Shown here: one piece after another, positions 9,005 through 19,160 of the stretch
Position numbering within the stretch: position 1 is the first letter of the stretch
Layout of the letters: each line of letters starts with the position of its first letter
Assembly (NCBI GenBank): GCA_963556065.3
Contig: CAUVYH020000003.1
Span: forward strand, 31,248 to 95,247
Direction: 5' to 3'
Length of the DNA: 64,000 nt
Source: JBAXTE01 sp963556065
GTDB taxonomy: Bacteria > Bacteroidota > Bacteroidia > Bacteroidales > WCHB1-69
Made by a program: the position numbers and the translations under genes
Notes under the pieces: generated by a model
The model's input: the letters and a program-made list of their open reading frames with translations, nothing else
Told to the model about the DNA's origin: nothing
Database searches by the model: none

Positions 9005-12000
9005 ATGAATGGAATAAAACAATTTTTTTTCTTGTTTCTATTAATTATTGGGTTTGGAGGTTATACTCAAACCTCTTTTCGCACCAAACAAATCGTTGTT
9101 GATTCTTCTGTTGTATGTTTCGATACACTTTCTGTAATTCCGAATTCCACAATGGTGGTATATAAACAACAACCGCTATTAAGTAGTTTGTTTACGATTG
9201 ATTTCTTTAAAGCTTCACTTACATTTCTCGATTCTACATTGTTACATGATACGATAACGGTCCATTATCAGGTCTTTAATGTTAATCTTACACAGCCTTA
9301 TTGGCATAAAAATAAGCGATTGATAGAGCAAAAACAACTGGTCTCCATCAATGAATTTTCATCTGTGGACAAGGCATATACTAATTCATGGCTCGAAAAT
9401 TCCTCCGATTTAAACAAGTCGGGGAGCATTACTCGTGGAATTTCAATTGGAAACAAACAGGATGTCGTTGTAAACTCCGATTTAAACCTTCAACTTGACG
9501 GGATTCTATTTGACGATTTTATGATTAAAGCTGTAATTAGTGATAAAAATATTCCATTACAGCCCGAAGGAAATACTCAGCAACTTCAGGAATTCGACAA
9601 GGTCTTTATCCAATTATATAATAAGTCGGTTAAAATAACAGCAGGCGATTTTGATGTAGAAGCACCGAAATCGGCATTTTTAAAAGCAAATAAAAAAGTA
9701 TTGGGAGCCATGGTCGATTATCGTTATCAATTTGCCGACAGCTCTTCATTTTCCACCAACTCCGCTTTTGCCGTAAACGAAGGGCAAGTTTACGCGAATT
9801 AATTTAACTTCGATCGATGGAAACCAAGGTCCTTATCGGTTAACACCCGAAAATGGAGATGCCAATATTGTTGTAATAGGAGGATCCGAAAGAGTCTTTG
9901 TTGATGGGGTACAACTTAAACGAGGGCTCGACAACGATTACTCGATCGATTATAATTTAGGCGAAATTATATTTACTGCAAAAATGATTGTAGCCGTTGA
10001 GTCAAAAATTGTTGTAGAATTTGAATATACGGACAGACATTATTCGCGATCACTTTTTACGACATTTAATCAATGGAATTTCTAAAAAAGTGAGCATTGA
10101 TTTTAATGGTCTATTCCGAGCAGGATATGAAAAATCAGTCAATTCAACCAGAGCTTACAACCGAACAGAAAATGATTCTTCGTAATGCAGGCAATGAGAC
10201 TTCGCAAATGGTTTCCCCTTCGTTTGATAGTGTCGCATTTAATTCGAACCAGGTGCTTTATAAAATGATGGATACTATTGTTAATACAATTCATTACGAT
10301 TCTGTTTTTGTATATTCTTCAAATCAGGATAGTGCGTTTTATGCGTTGTCTTTCACGTACATGGGGGCTAACGGTGGCGATTATGTGATTTTAAATAATA
10401 CCGTAAATGGCCGTGTTTTTGCTTGGGTTGCTCCCGAAAGCGGTTTGCATAAAGGTTCTTACAGTCCCATTTATATATTGGTGCCTCCGCAAAAGAAGCA
10501 GATGGTTACAGGAAGAATAAACTATCAAATTACCACTAATTCCGAGCTCAATATGGAGCTGGCTTTTTCAAGCTTCGACGAAAACAGTTTCTCTTCTAAG
10601 GACAAAGGCGGTAGATATGGTGGAGCGGTTACCACATCATACCAGAATCGTTTTTTTCTTTTACCGAAAAGATTCTCTTTCAAGGCCACAACTCAGTACT
10701 AAAATTTCGTATCAGTATATTTCTGCAACGTTCTCCGAAATTGAACCTGCAAAGAATTCGGAATTTTAATCGTCGATTTAATATTCAAAACACAAGCTTG
10801 CCTGATGCAGATATGAACTTGCTTACGGCTGATGTTATTTTTAAAGGTGTAAAATCAGGTGTTGCAAACTACACATTTAATTATTTGAATTTTAAATCGT
10901 TGTTTGAAGGTTATCAACATGTAGTGAATTATAGTTGGAACCCTAAGCATATAAACATCGAAACGCAGGGCTTTAATACTTCAGGAAGCGGAGCCGATTC
11001 AAAAAGCAATTACTTAAAGTTATCCCAGTTGGTCCGTTTAAAAAGTAATATCGGGAATATTGGTGCAAAGTATGATGTTGAGGACAATCGACTGAATTAT
11101 CCTCTGGCAGATTCCATTGCTGTTTCTTCTGTGGAACTTAATAAATACGAAATTTTTGTCGAGAATCCGGATTCAATCAATCTAAAATATCGATTGTGGC
11201 ATAATGTAAAGCATTTGTCGATTCCAATTCAAAATAGGATGACAGCCTATTCAATTACAACGGAAGACGGTGCTTCGCTAAAACTTAATCGGAAAATACA
11301 TTCTCTAAATCTAAGTTTCTATTTATAGAGAGGCCAAATATTTGTCACTGGACACCATGGATAATGAGTATGCTTTTATCGGAAATCTTACATATCAGGG
11401 AACTTTTTTAAAGGGGGCGATCGTTGCTAACACGTATTATCAAACGTCAACAGGTAGAGAACAACGGAAAGAGTACCAATACCTTAAAGTAGCTAAAGGA
11501 CAAGGACAATATATTTGGACGGATTTTAATAATAATAATGTAGAAGACCTTGATGAGTTTTCCATAGCACCTTTTTCCGATCAGGGAGAATATGTACGGC
11601 TTTGGGTGCTTACCAATGATTATGTAAAAACAATAATGAATGAGTTCAATCAGACGCTATTGCTTAATCCAGCATTAATTATTCCTAAAAAAAATAAGTT
11701 GACTTTTTTGATCTCGTTGCTAAAAAATCAGACTTCTGTTTTTATCAGCAATAAAACTACAGATGGACCCGAAATTGGAGCGAATCCGTTCTCGTTTACA
11801 AATCACGATGAAAATATTGTGGCTTCAAGCAGAATCAATACGGAATAATTTTATGGTAAATCAGTCAAACCCGCTATGGAATGCTGAGTATATATACAAT
11901 AATCAATTCAATAAAATATTTCTTACTTCTGGGTTTGAAACAAAAGATGTAATTTCTAATGCAATAATTCTTAGAAGTAATGCTTTGAAAAAGGTGTCAA

Positions 12001-12473
12001 TAAAATCGGAATTCGGAGTTGCAAATAAAAAATCAGGATCGGAGCAATTGTTAAACAGAAACTATTTAATATTTAGTCAATATATAGAAAACACGATCTC
12101 TTATCTTCAATCTTCCAACTTTCGAACATCGCTGTCTTATAAATACATGGAAAAAACGTCAACGCTTAATTCTCAATTATCTACTTCTTTTTTTAATCAG
12201 GCAAACATCGAGGTGCAGTATAATTTTCCAAATAAAGGAGTGTTATTATCAAAACTTTCTTTTATTGACATCTTGTTTAATCAAAGTGAAAATTCTCCTT
12301 TAGCGGTTGAAATATTGGAGGGTTTATCAAACGGAAAAAATGTGATATATACATTATCATTTCAAACGGTCATCTCGAAAAATATTCAGCTCAACACTTC
12401 GTATGAATTTCGGTTATCAGCAACCAATTCAATTGTTCAGGTCGGAAATATTTCAATTAGAGCATATTTTTGA
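9005..12473 (+). CDS. large outer-membrane protein with SprA-like N-terminal signature, frameshifted
   Basis: A single reading of about 1,155 codons interrupted by about seven one-base shifts (near 9783, 10080, 10111, 10696, 10765, 11308 and 11843). It begins with a hydrophobic export signal (about residues 1-22) ending GGYTQ. Residues ~140-240 contain SGSITRGISIGNKQDVVVN, then LNLQLDG, DKNIPLQPEGNTQQLQEFD and KVFIQL. From memory this resembles the repeated segment of SprA/Sov, the type IX translocon (SprA_N-like). Much of the rest alternates beta-strand-like stretches with Asn-, Ser- and Tyr-rich turns, as in outer-membrane barrels. It includes DFNNNNVEDLDEFSIAPF, similar to a calcium-binding-like loop in large surface proteins. 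SprA itself is about twice this length, so this is a relative or paralogue. The next gene, 340 bases on, is porP. Confidence 0.6.
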
Positions 12474-12814
12474 TATAATTTATAATCATTCTATATAAAA
12501 ATGCAAAAATCAGAAAATCATTAGTATATAGTTTTATTTTATGATATTTTTGTTTTTTTTTTTTAGGGACTCAGTGTTTTGTAAATAAGTATAAAGTGGA
12601 TAACAAACAGAAAAAGTTATTAAATTTGGAACTTGGAATGAAACAAAACGGAGAGAATAGACGTAAAAATTTTAATTAACAGGGTGTGGTAGTAATATTT
12701 TGAGTTTGTGTGATATAGCTTAATTCAACCAAAATTTATCAACAAATGTTTGTTGATTTAAAAATAAAATATTACTTTAGCAAACAAATAGGAGCAAAAT
12801 TAAAGCAGTAGCTT
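12474..12814 (+). other. intergenic region upstream of porP
   Basis: 340 bases without a gene. It is very AT-rich with a long T-run near 12547-12564. It holds the best two-part Bacteroidota promoter candidate of the window at 12749-12780. I see no hairpin terminator for the preceding gene and no RNA gene. Confidence 0.6.
12749..12780 (+). promoter_or_regulatory. promoter candidate for the porPKLMN cluster
   Basis: TTTG at 12749-12752, a 20-base spacer, then TACTTTAG at 12773-12780. Spacing matches the Bacteroidota arrangement (TTTG, 19-21 bases, TAnnTTTG), with one mismatch in the -7 box. It lies 35 bases before the porP ATG. Confidence 0.5.
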
Positions 12815-13801
12815 ATGAATAAAATATACGTTTTGGTATTCTTAGTCATGTCTGTATTAGGGCTAAAGGCACAACAAGAAACGCAATTTACACAGCACAA
12901 TTATGCGATGTTGCCCTTTAACCCAGGCTATGCGGGAAGTGGAGATGGAATATGTGCAACTACATTATTTCGTCAGCAGTGGACCGGTTTTAAGGATCCT
13001 AATGGAGATATGACTTCTCCTCAAGATTTATTATTCACTTTAGATGCACCGGTTAGTTTACTAAGAGGTGGTTTGGGAGTTACTGTTTTAAAAGATAAAA
13101 TCGGTTATGAAAATAATACCGAAGTAAAATTAGGATATGCATATCGTTTGCCAATCGGAAGAAACGGTGGCGTTTTGGGAATCGGAGCACAAATGGGCTT
13201 CCTTAATAAAACTATTGACTTTACTAAGTTTATAGCGATAGATCCCTCTGATTATCGATTGTTAGGAAGAGCAGAAGAATCTGATATGTTCACGGATGTT
13301 TCTTTTGGGCTTTATTATAAAGTGCCTAATTTGTATTATGTAGGTATTGCGGCTACGCAAATGTTAGAACCGCAGGCTTCTTTAGGTGTAACAAGTGGTA
13401 CCGGTGTTAAGCTCGAACGACATTATTTTATTAATGGGGGATACGAATGGGTATATCCTAATGAGCCAAGCTTGGTTTTCGAACCTTCTGTCCTTATTAA
13501 AACCGACTTTGTTTCTGCACAGTATGATGTATCGTTAATTGCTCATTGGAATAATCAATTTTGGGGTGGTTTGAATTACAGATTACAGGATGCTATTGGG
13601 TTAGTGCTTGGTGTTAGCCCATTTCAAACGGGGCCTATGAGAGGTTTGAAAATCGGATATTCTTATGATTTTACTACTTCGGATTTAGGAAGAAACGGAA
13701 GAAGTAGTGGTAGTCATGAAATTATGTTGAAATATTGTTTCAAAATTGTACGTACCCCTGTATTATCAGGATATAAAAATACGCTGCTTTTAGGTAACTA
13801 A
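12815..13801 (+). CDS. porP: type IX secretion PorP/SprF family outer-membrane protein
   Basis: 328 residues with a signal peptide ending LGLKAQQ. The family hallmark follows: FTQHNYAMLPFNPGYAG, then FRQQWTGFK (about residues 26-64). The rest is predicted to form outer-membrane beta strands, with a C-terminal strand-rich part (WGGLNYRLQDAIGLVLG, LKIGYSYDF). PorP is required for type IX secretion in Porphyromonas, and SprF-type members pair with large secreted adhesins. The position immediately before porK, in the order P-K-L-M-N, matches the canonical cluster, so this is the core PorP and not an accessory SprF. Confidence 0.93.
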   Translation: MNKIYVLVFLVMSVLGLKAQQETQFTQHNYAMLPFNPGYAGSGDGICATTLFRQQWTGFKDPNGDMTSPQDLLFTLDAPVSLLRGGLGVTVLKDKIGYENNTEVKLGYAYRLPIGRNGGVLGIGAQMGFLNKTIDFTKFIAIDPSDYRLLGRAEESDMFTDVSFGLYYKVPNLYYVGIAATQMLEPQASLGVTSGTGVKLERHYFINGGYEWVYPNEPSLVFEPSVLIKTDFVSAQYDVSLIAHWNNQFWGGLNYRLQDAIGLVLGVSPFQTGPMRGLKIGYSYDFTTSDLGRNGRSSGSHEIMLKYCFKIVRTPVLSGYKNTLLLGN

Positions 13802-13873
13802 TTCCAAGAGTGGGTCGTATAACAATAAAATATGAATGACATGCGTTTTAAAAATATAAAATCAGGAGCAAGC

Positions 13874-15320
13874 ATGAAAAAAATAGGAATGTTATTAATC
13901 GTATTAGCTTTCTTTACAAGTTGTAAAAATAGTGGTAACGGAGAGCTAACAGGTGTTTTGGATCGCCCTGTATATTACTCCGAAACACCGTATGGTATGC
14001 TTTATATTCCAATGGGCGGTTACACGATGGGCACGGGAGATCAAGATGTACCTTATGCTCTTGTTCACGGATCTAAAACAGTAACGGTTCGTCCTTTTTA
14101 CATGGACGAAACGGAAATCACAAACAACGAATATCGTCAGTTTGTAGAGTGGGTTCGCGATTCTATTGCTCATTGTTTATTAGGCAAAGCTTTGGACGAA
14201 GCAGAAAATGAACATTTTCTTAAGTATGAAAATGGAGAAAATCAGGGCGAAGTGATTCAACCTAATTTCATCAATTGGTCCGAAGAAATTGATTGGAATT
14301 CAGATAATGAAGATTATCGAAATGCTTTAGCGCCATTGTTTACCCGTATTACAGACGACCGTTTTTATCACTATCGTCTTACCGAATGGAATACTAAAAT
14401 CTTTGATTATGAGTATTGGTGGATTGATTTAGCAAATCATAAAGGTAAAATTGAAGATTATGATGGAGAACGTGATGGATTAGGGGGGGCTTATAAGGAA
14501 TTTGAAGTAAACGACAAAAACACTCGTTACAAAGGTCTTTTCTCAAATCGTCCTACAGGATACAACAAAGGTAAAAAAGCATTTATACGCCACGAAATTG
14601 TAAATATTTACCCGGATACATTAGCATGGATCCATGATTTTACATACTCATACAACGACCCCAACACCCATAACTATTTCTGGCATCCGGCTTATGATAA
14701 TTATCCAGTAGTGGGTGTTAGCTGGAGACAAGCAAAAGCATTTTGTAACTGGAGAACTCAACTACAAAATAATTATCTTATATCTCGAGATGAAACGATG
14801 TTTGAAAACGATTTCAGATTACCGAATGAATCAGAGTGGGAATGGGCAGCACGTGGAAGTTTTTCATTAAGCCCTTATCCTTGGGGTGGTCCATATATTC
14901 GTAACGCAAATGGTTGTTTCTTAGGAAACTACAAGCCTATGCGTGGTCGTTATTTAGATGATGGTGGAATCGACCCGATTATTGTAGGCCACTACTCTCC
15001 AAACGATTTTGGTCTTTATGACATGGCAGGAAATGTTGCGGAATGGTGTGAAGATGCATTTGAAGAGTCGGCATATAGTTTAGCTCACGATTTGAATATG
15101 CAATATTCATATAGTGCTAATCTTAATGATGCTGTAGTAAACAAACGTAAAGTGATCAGAGGTGGATCGTGGAAAGATGTAGGCTATTATTTACAAGTCA
15201 GCGCACGATCATATGAATATCAGGGACACTGGAAAATCGTATGTTGGATTTCGTTGTATTCAATCATTCTTAGGGCGCCAAAAAGGAGATAATATGAATA
15301 GTGCATCCAACGTCTATTAA
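13874..15320 (+). CDS. porK: type IX secretion ring lipoprotein PorK/GldK, one 3' frameshift
   Basis: Outer-membrane lipoprotein that forms the periplasmic ring with PorN. The start at 13874 has AGGAG five bases upstream and gives MKKIGMLLIVLAFFTSC, with the lipobox cysteine at residue 17. An upstream ATG at 13832 would extend the signal peptide. The body is the sulfatase-modifying-factor (FGE/SUMF1) fold: IPMGGYTMGTGDQD, MDETEITNNEYRQFVEW, VVGVSWRQAKAFCNWR, LPNESEWEWAARG, YDMAGNVAEWCEDAF, RGGSWKD. As written the frame ends at 15292 with a foreign tail. Reading GGG at 15223-15225 as GG restores DTGKSYVGFRCIQSFLG and a stop at 15318-15320, the expected GldK ending. Confidence 0.92.
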
Positions 15321-15402
15321 ACATTAAATTTGAATAATATAAAAATGTAAATAAAAAAATAAAATTAATACTTAAATTATTCACTTAAAAAACAACAGCA
15401 TT

Positions 15403-16302
15403 ATGGGATTAAATGAACTTGTTAGAAGTAAAGGGTACAAAAATTTTATGGCCAAATTATATGGCATTGGAGCAGCAGTCGTAATTCTTGGCGCATTATT
15501 CAAAATTTTACACTTGCCGGGTGCTAATATTATGCTTATGGCAGGTATGGGTACCGAGGCAGTTATCTTTACTTTTTCCGCTTTCGAACCACTCCACGTA
15601 GAGTATAATTGGGCATTGGTGTATCCTGAGTTAGCAATGGGCGAAGATGCTCATGATATGGCAATTGAAAAAACAAAAAAACAGCAAAATCTTTCCGTTA
15701 CTCAACAATTAGATAATATGCTTGAAGAGGCAAAGATTGGACCGGATTTGATCGAAAGCTTGGCTAAGGGCATGAAAAATCTTGGAGATAATGCCAATAA
15801 ATTGTCGGGTGTTGCTGATGCAGCTTCTGCAACCGATAGTTATGTCACCAACTTATCTAAAGCAGGAGAATCCGTTCGGAACCTAGTTGCTTCTTATGAC
15901 AAAACGGCGGATGCTCTTTCAAAAGACATGAATATTTCTGAAGAATACTTAAATAATGTAACAAAAGCGGCAAACGCTGTTAAAACATTAGCTACTGTTT
16001 ACGAAGAAACAATCAACTCTATTCAAACAGATACGGGTTCTTATAATGCCCAATTAAAAACATTATCGAATAATTTATCATCAATCAATTCAATTTACGA
16101 ATTGCAGTTACAAAATTCTACTGAATACAATAAATTAACGGCCTCTGTTCAGGAACAAATTTCAGCTGTGGCTACAAGCCTAAACGAAACCGTTCAGGGT
16201 ACAGTTAAATATAAAGATCAGATAGAAGCTTTAACTAAAAATGTAGCTATGCTAAATACCGTTTATGGTAATATGCTGACTGCAATGAATGTTAATCGTT
16301 AA
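15403..16302 (+). CDS. porL: type IX secretion motor protein PorL/GldL
   Basis: 299 residues. The N-terminus has two membrane helices (about residues 18-40 and 45-65; KLYGIGAAVVILGALFKILH, then NIMLMAGMGTEAVIFTFSAF). The sequence FKILHLPGAN between them and the glutamate in the second helix (GTEAVIF) are conserved in GldL. GldL works with GldM as a proton-driven rotary motor in the inner membrane. The long remainder (about 85-299) is a cytoplasmic, helix-rich, Ala/Asn/Thr-rich region with coiled-coil character. It follows porK after about 80 bases and precedes porM by 41 bases. Confidence 0.95.
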   Translation: MGLNELVRSKGYKNFMAKLYGIGAAVVILGALFKILHLPGANIMLMAGMGTEAVIFTFSAFEPLHVEYNWALVYPELAMGEDAHDMAIEKTKKQQNLSVTQQLDNMLEEAKIGPDLIESLAKGMKNLGDNANKLSGVADAASATDSYVTNLSKAGESVRNLVASYDKTADALSKDMNISEEYLNNVTKAANAVKTLATVYEETINSIQTDTGSYNAQLKTLSNNLSSINSIYELQLQNSTEYNKLTASVQEQISAVATSLNETVQGTVKYKDQIEALTKNVAMLNTVYGNMLTAMNVNR

Positions 16303-16343
16303 TTTTGTGAGAATAAATTATTCATTTGAAAAAATAAATTAAT

Positions 16344-17969
16344 ATGGGAGCAACAAATTGTCCGGAAACCCCGAGGCAGCGAATGATTGGTATGATGTAT
16401 CTGGTGCTTACCGCTATGTTGGCACTCAACATCTCCAAAGATATTCTCGATGCCTTTGTTGTGGTGGATGAAACTATGGTGAAAACTAATGCAAATTTTG
16501 AAGAAAAAGTAAATTTAACTTATGCTCAATTTGCTGCAATTAATGACAAAACACCGGAAAAAACAGGTCCATTTTATAAAAAAGCATTAGAAGTTCAAAA
16601 GAAATCGAAAGAACTAATAGATTATATTACTAACCTCAAATATGAAATGATTGTTCATACTGACGGAAAGCCATTAGAAATGGTTAAAACAATGACTCTT
16701 CGTCAGGTTGACGCAAAAGATAATTTTGATATTCCAACCCATTTTATGTTGGGAACAGGAGAAGGTCGTGGTAATGGAAAGGCAAAAGAACTTCGCGATA
16801 AAATTGAAACTTATAAAGCTTTTCTTTTAAGCTTAATTGATGATGCCAAAGTAAAAGAAAGTTATGATAAAAAATTAGGACTTGACACAAAAACCAAAGC
16901 TAAAAATGCAGAAGGAGCCTCTGAAGAATGGGAAGTTCATAATTTCTTCCATGTTGTTTTAGCTGCAGATGTTGTGATCCTAAATAAGATGATTGGTGAA
17001 GTGAAAAATGCTGAGTTTGATATGCTGTCTTATTTAATGCAGTCAATTGATGCAGGTACAATGAAGTTTGATAAAGTTGATGCCAAGGTAATTCCTGAAA
17101 GTAAACTTGTTTTTGCCGGATCGGAATATTTAGCAGACATCATTGTAGCGGCAACCGATACCAGACAAAGTATAGAAGTATATTATAAAATGGGATTAGA
17201 CACTTGTAATGAGTCGATGATTGGTGGAATGACCAAACTTGAAGGTCCTGCCGGTGTTGTTCAGTTAAAACTTCCAGCAGGTGGCATTGGCGAACAAAGG
17301 TTTGCAGGAATGGTTAAACTTAAAGCAGCGGATGGAGATAAATATTATCCGTTTAAAAGTAAGTTTATTGTTACTAAACCTATGGCTAATATTTCTGCAG
17401 ATAGTTTGCGTATCCTTTATGATGGAATTGATAATTTAATTTCAATTGCTGCGCCTGTCGCTCCTGAGAAACTAAGACCAAACTTTGGCGGTTGTCAGGT
17501 TAAACCTGTTGGTGCTGGTCGTTATAATGTAAAACCACCAAAAGGAGTGAAAATGGTTACTATTTCTGTATCTGCAGATATGGATGGAAGAATGCAAAAT
17601 ATGGGAGGAACTCCATTTAGAGTGAAACGCGTTCCGGATCCTTTGGCTAGTTCAGGCGGACGTTATGGTGGTAGAATCTCAAAAAGTGAATTGGCAGGAC
17701 TAGGTAGGGTTGCTGCTGGAATGAGCCCTGACTTTCCTTATCCTCTTCGTTGGGTTGTTAACTCTTTTGTAGTCACGGTTAAAAGTGCTTCAGGTTCTGG
17801 AGAAAAGAGTGAATATACCAATAATGGACCAATGTTCGATTCAAGAACAATTAGTTTGATAAACTCTGCTACACCGGGTGCACGTGTGATGTTTTCCGAA
17901 ATTCAATGTTCAAATCCCATTTTAGGATCCAGACAAACACTTAATAGTTTAAGTTTTAAAATTAGATAA
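16344..17969 (+). CDS. porM: type IX secretion motor protein PorM/GldM
   Basis: 541 residues, the usual GldM size. A single N-terminal membrane helix (about residues 13-35, RMIGMMYLVLTAMLALNIS) carries the family signature PRQRMIGMMYLVLTAML. A long periplasmic part follows, known in homologues to form four domains reaching the PorK/PorN ring. PorM partners PorL through the membrane helix. The C-terminal third contains GGRYGGRISKSELAGL and FPYPLRWVVNSFVV, also conserved in the family. The frame is intact and continuous with the operon. Confidence 0.95.
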   Translation: MGATNCPETPRQRMIGMMYLVLTAMLALNISKDILDAFVVVDETMVKTNANFEEKVNLTYAQFAAINDKTPEKTGPFYKKALEVQKKSKELIDYITNLKYEMIVHTDGKPLEMVKTMTLRQVDAKDNFDIPTHFMLGTGEGRGNGKAKELRDKIETYKAFLLSLIDDAKVKESYDKKLGLDTKTKAKNAEGASEEWEVHNFFHVVLAADVVILNKMIGEVKNAEFDMLSYLMQSIDAGTMKFDKVDAKVIPESKLVFAGSEYLADIIVAATDTRQSIEVYYKMGLDTCNESMIGGMTKLEGPAGVVQLKLPAGGIGEQRFAGMVKLKAADGDKYYPFKSKFIVTKPMANISADSLRILYDGIDNLISIAAPVAPEKLRPNFGGCQVKPVGAGRYNVKPPKGVKMVTISVSADMDGRMQNMGGTPFRVKRVPDPLASSGGRYGGRISKSELAGLGRVAAGMSPDFPYPLRWVVNSFVVTVKSASGSGEKSEYTNNGPMFDSRTISLINSATPGARVMFSEIQCSNPILGSRQTLNSLSFKIR

Positions 17970-18013
17970 AAAAAGGGGTGACTTTTGTTGCCCCATTTTA
18001 AAGGAGATTAAAT

Positions 18014-19075
18014 ATGCATAATTTAAAAAGTTTAAGAGTATATTTACTATCGGTATTTTTAATGGGTTCTTTTTCTCAAATGATGGGACAAGAAATTGTA
18101 GAACCTCAAAAAACCGATACTGTAAAAATACCGGAACCGCAAAAGGCGATTAGGCCACCCGTTGAAGGTGTATTTAATGCCCCTGGTGGCAAAAAAATGC
18201 ATGTTTACAAAAAAAGTCCCATCCCACTAACCCCTATTCGCGAAGCTGATGGAATGTGGACAAAAACCGTATATCAATTTATTGATGTCCGTGAACGGAT
18301 TAATCAAGTGTTGTATTATCCGACAACACCAAAAGGTGATCGTATTTCGTTGCTTAAAGTAATGCAATACGCTACAAATTATGACACAATGTTGGTGAAA
18401 GCAAGAAATACATCATTGTCAAATCTTTATGGGGAAGAAATATCGTTAAAAAAACCATTAATGGTTTATACTGACGAGTATGTTAATGTACCTAAAACGT
18501 ATGAAGAACTGCTCTTTTCTTTCGGCTATTCTAAAACTGAACGGAAGCCGATTTTAGACCAAGACGGTCAACCAACCGGGGATTATGAACCTCCTGTAAA
18601 GGTTGCTGTTGAGTTTCAGGGGACAGAACTGATTGGATTTGAAATTAAAGAATGTTGGGTTTTTGATAAACAACGTTCGGTTATTGATAATTCACACATT
18701 TTAGCTATTCGTCCTATATTTTCTTACGAAAAGGAAATTCAGCAAACTGGTGTTCCTGGTCTTGTTCCAACAGGAGATCAAGAAGATGAAGAAGGAGACT
18801 TTGAAACTGGTTATGGCCCATGGTTCTTATTTCCTGAATTACGTTTCTATACATGTAATGCAGACATCTTTAATGAAAAAAACAGTGCAGAATGCCGTTC
18901 GTTTGACGATGTATTCCTGAAAAGACGTTTCAGTAGCGTAATTAAAGGCGTTCAGAATGAAAAAGATGATCGTAAAATTCAAGATTATATTGTTTATGGT
19001 TTAGATCAGGTTTTAGCTTCTGAAAAAATTAAAGATGATATCAGGACATTAGAACATGACCTTTGGGAATTCTAA
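18014..19075 (+). CDS. porN: type IX secretion ring protein PorN/GldN
   Basis: 353 residues with an N-terminal signal peptide (about 1-26, ending SQMMGQE). A proline-rich linker (VEPQKTDTVKIPEPQKAIRPP) and the GldN domain follow: DGMWTKTVYQFIDVRERINQ, then LYYPTTPKGDR-like text, IGFEIKECWVFDKQRS and FNEKNSAECRSFDDVFLKRRF. PorN binds PorK to form the periplasmic ring. The start is supported by AGGAG at 18002-18006, eight bases before the ATG. It is the last gene of the cluster and is followed by a strong terminator. Confidence 0.95.
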   Translation: MHNLKSLRVYLLSVFLMGSFSQMMGQEIVEPQKTDTVKIPEPQKAIRPPVEGVFNAPGGKKMHVYKKSPIPLTPIREADGMWTKTVYQFIDVRERINQVLYYPTTPKGDRISLLKVMQYATNYDTMLVKARNTSLSNLYGEEISLKKPLMVYTDEYVNVPKTYEELLFSFGYSKTERKPILDQDGQPTGDYEPPVKVAVEFQGTELIGFEIKECWVFDKQRSVIDNSHILAIRPIFSYEKEIQQTGVPGLVPTGDQEDEEGDFETGYGPWFLFPELRFYTCNADIFNEKNSAECRSFDDVFLKRRFSSVIKGVQNEKDDRKIQDYIVYGLDQVLASEKIKDDIRTLEHDLWEF

Positions 19076-19093
19076 TTGCAATTAATATTTTTT

Positions 19094-19129
19094 AAAAAAA
19101 GCATGGTTAACGTTAATCATGCTTTTTTT
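19094..19129 (+). terminator. rho-independent terminator after porN
   Basis: AAAAAAAGCATG, then a TTAACGTTAA core, then CATGCTTTTTTT. The near-perfect inverted repeat ends in a T-run 19 bases after the porN stop and closes the type IX secretion cluster. Confidence 0.85.
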
Positions 19130-19135
19130 CTTTGC

Positions 19136-19143
19136 TATCTTTG
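19136..19143 (+). promoter_or_regulatory. -7 element TATCTTTG for recG
   Basis: TATCTTTG, a consensus TAnnTTTG match, ends 17 bases before the recG ATG. Its -33 region would overlap the porN terminator. Confidence 0.5.
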
Positions 19144-19160
19144 TAGATAAATATAGATAA

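Noticed and set aside
17962..18013. Possible terminator in the porM-porN gap (GGGG...CCCC)
   Set aside because: The stem is only about four pairs with no T-run, and the genes are known to be cotranscribed.
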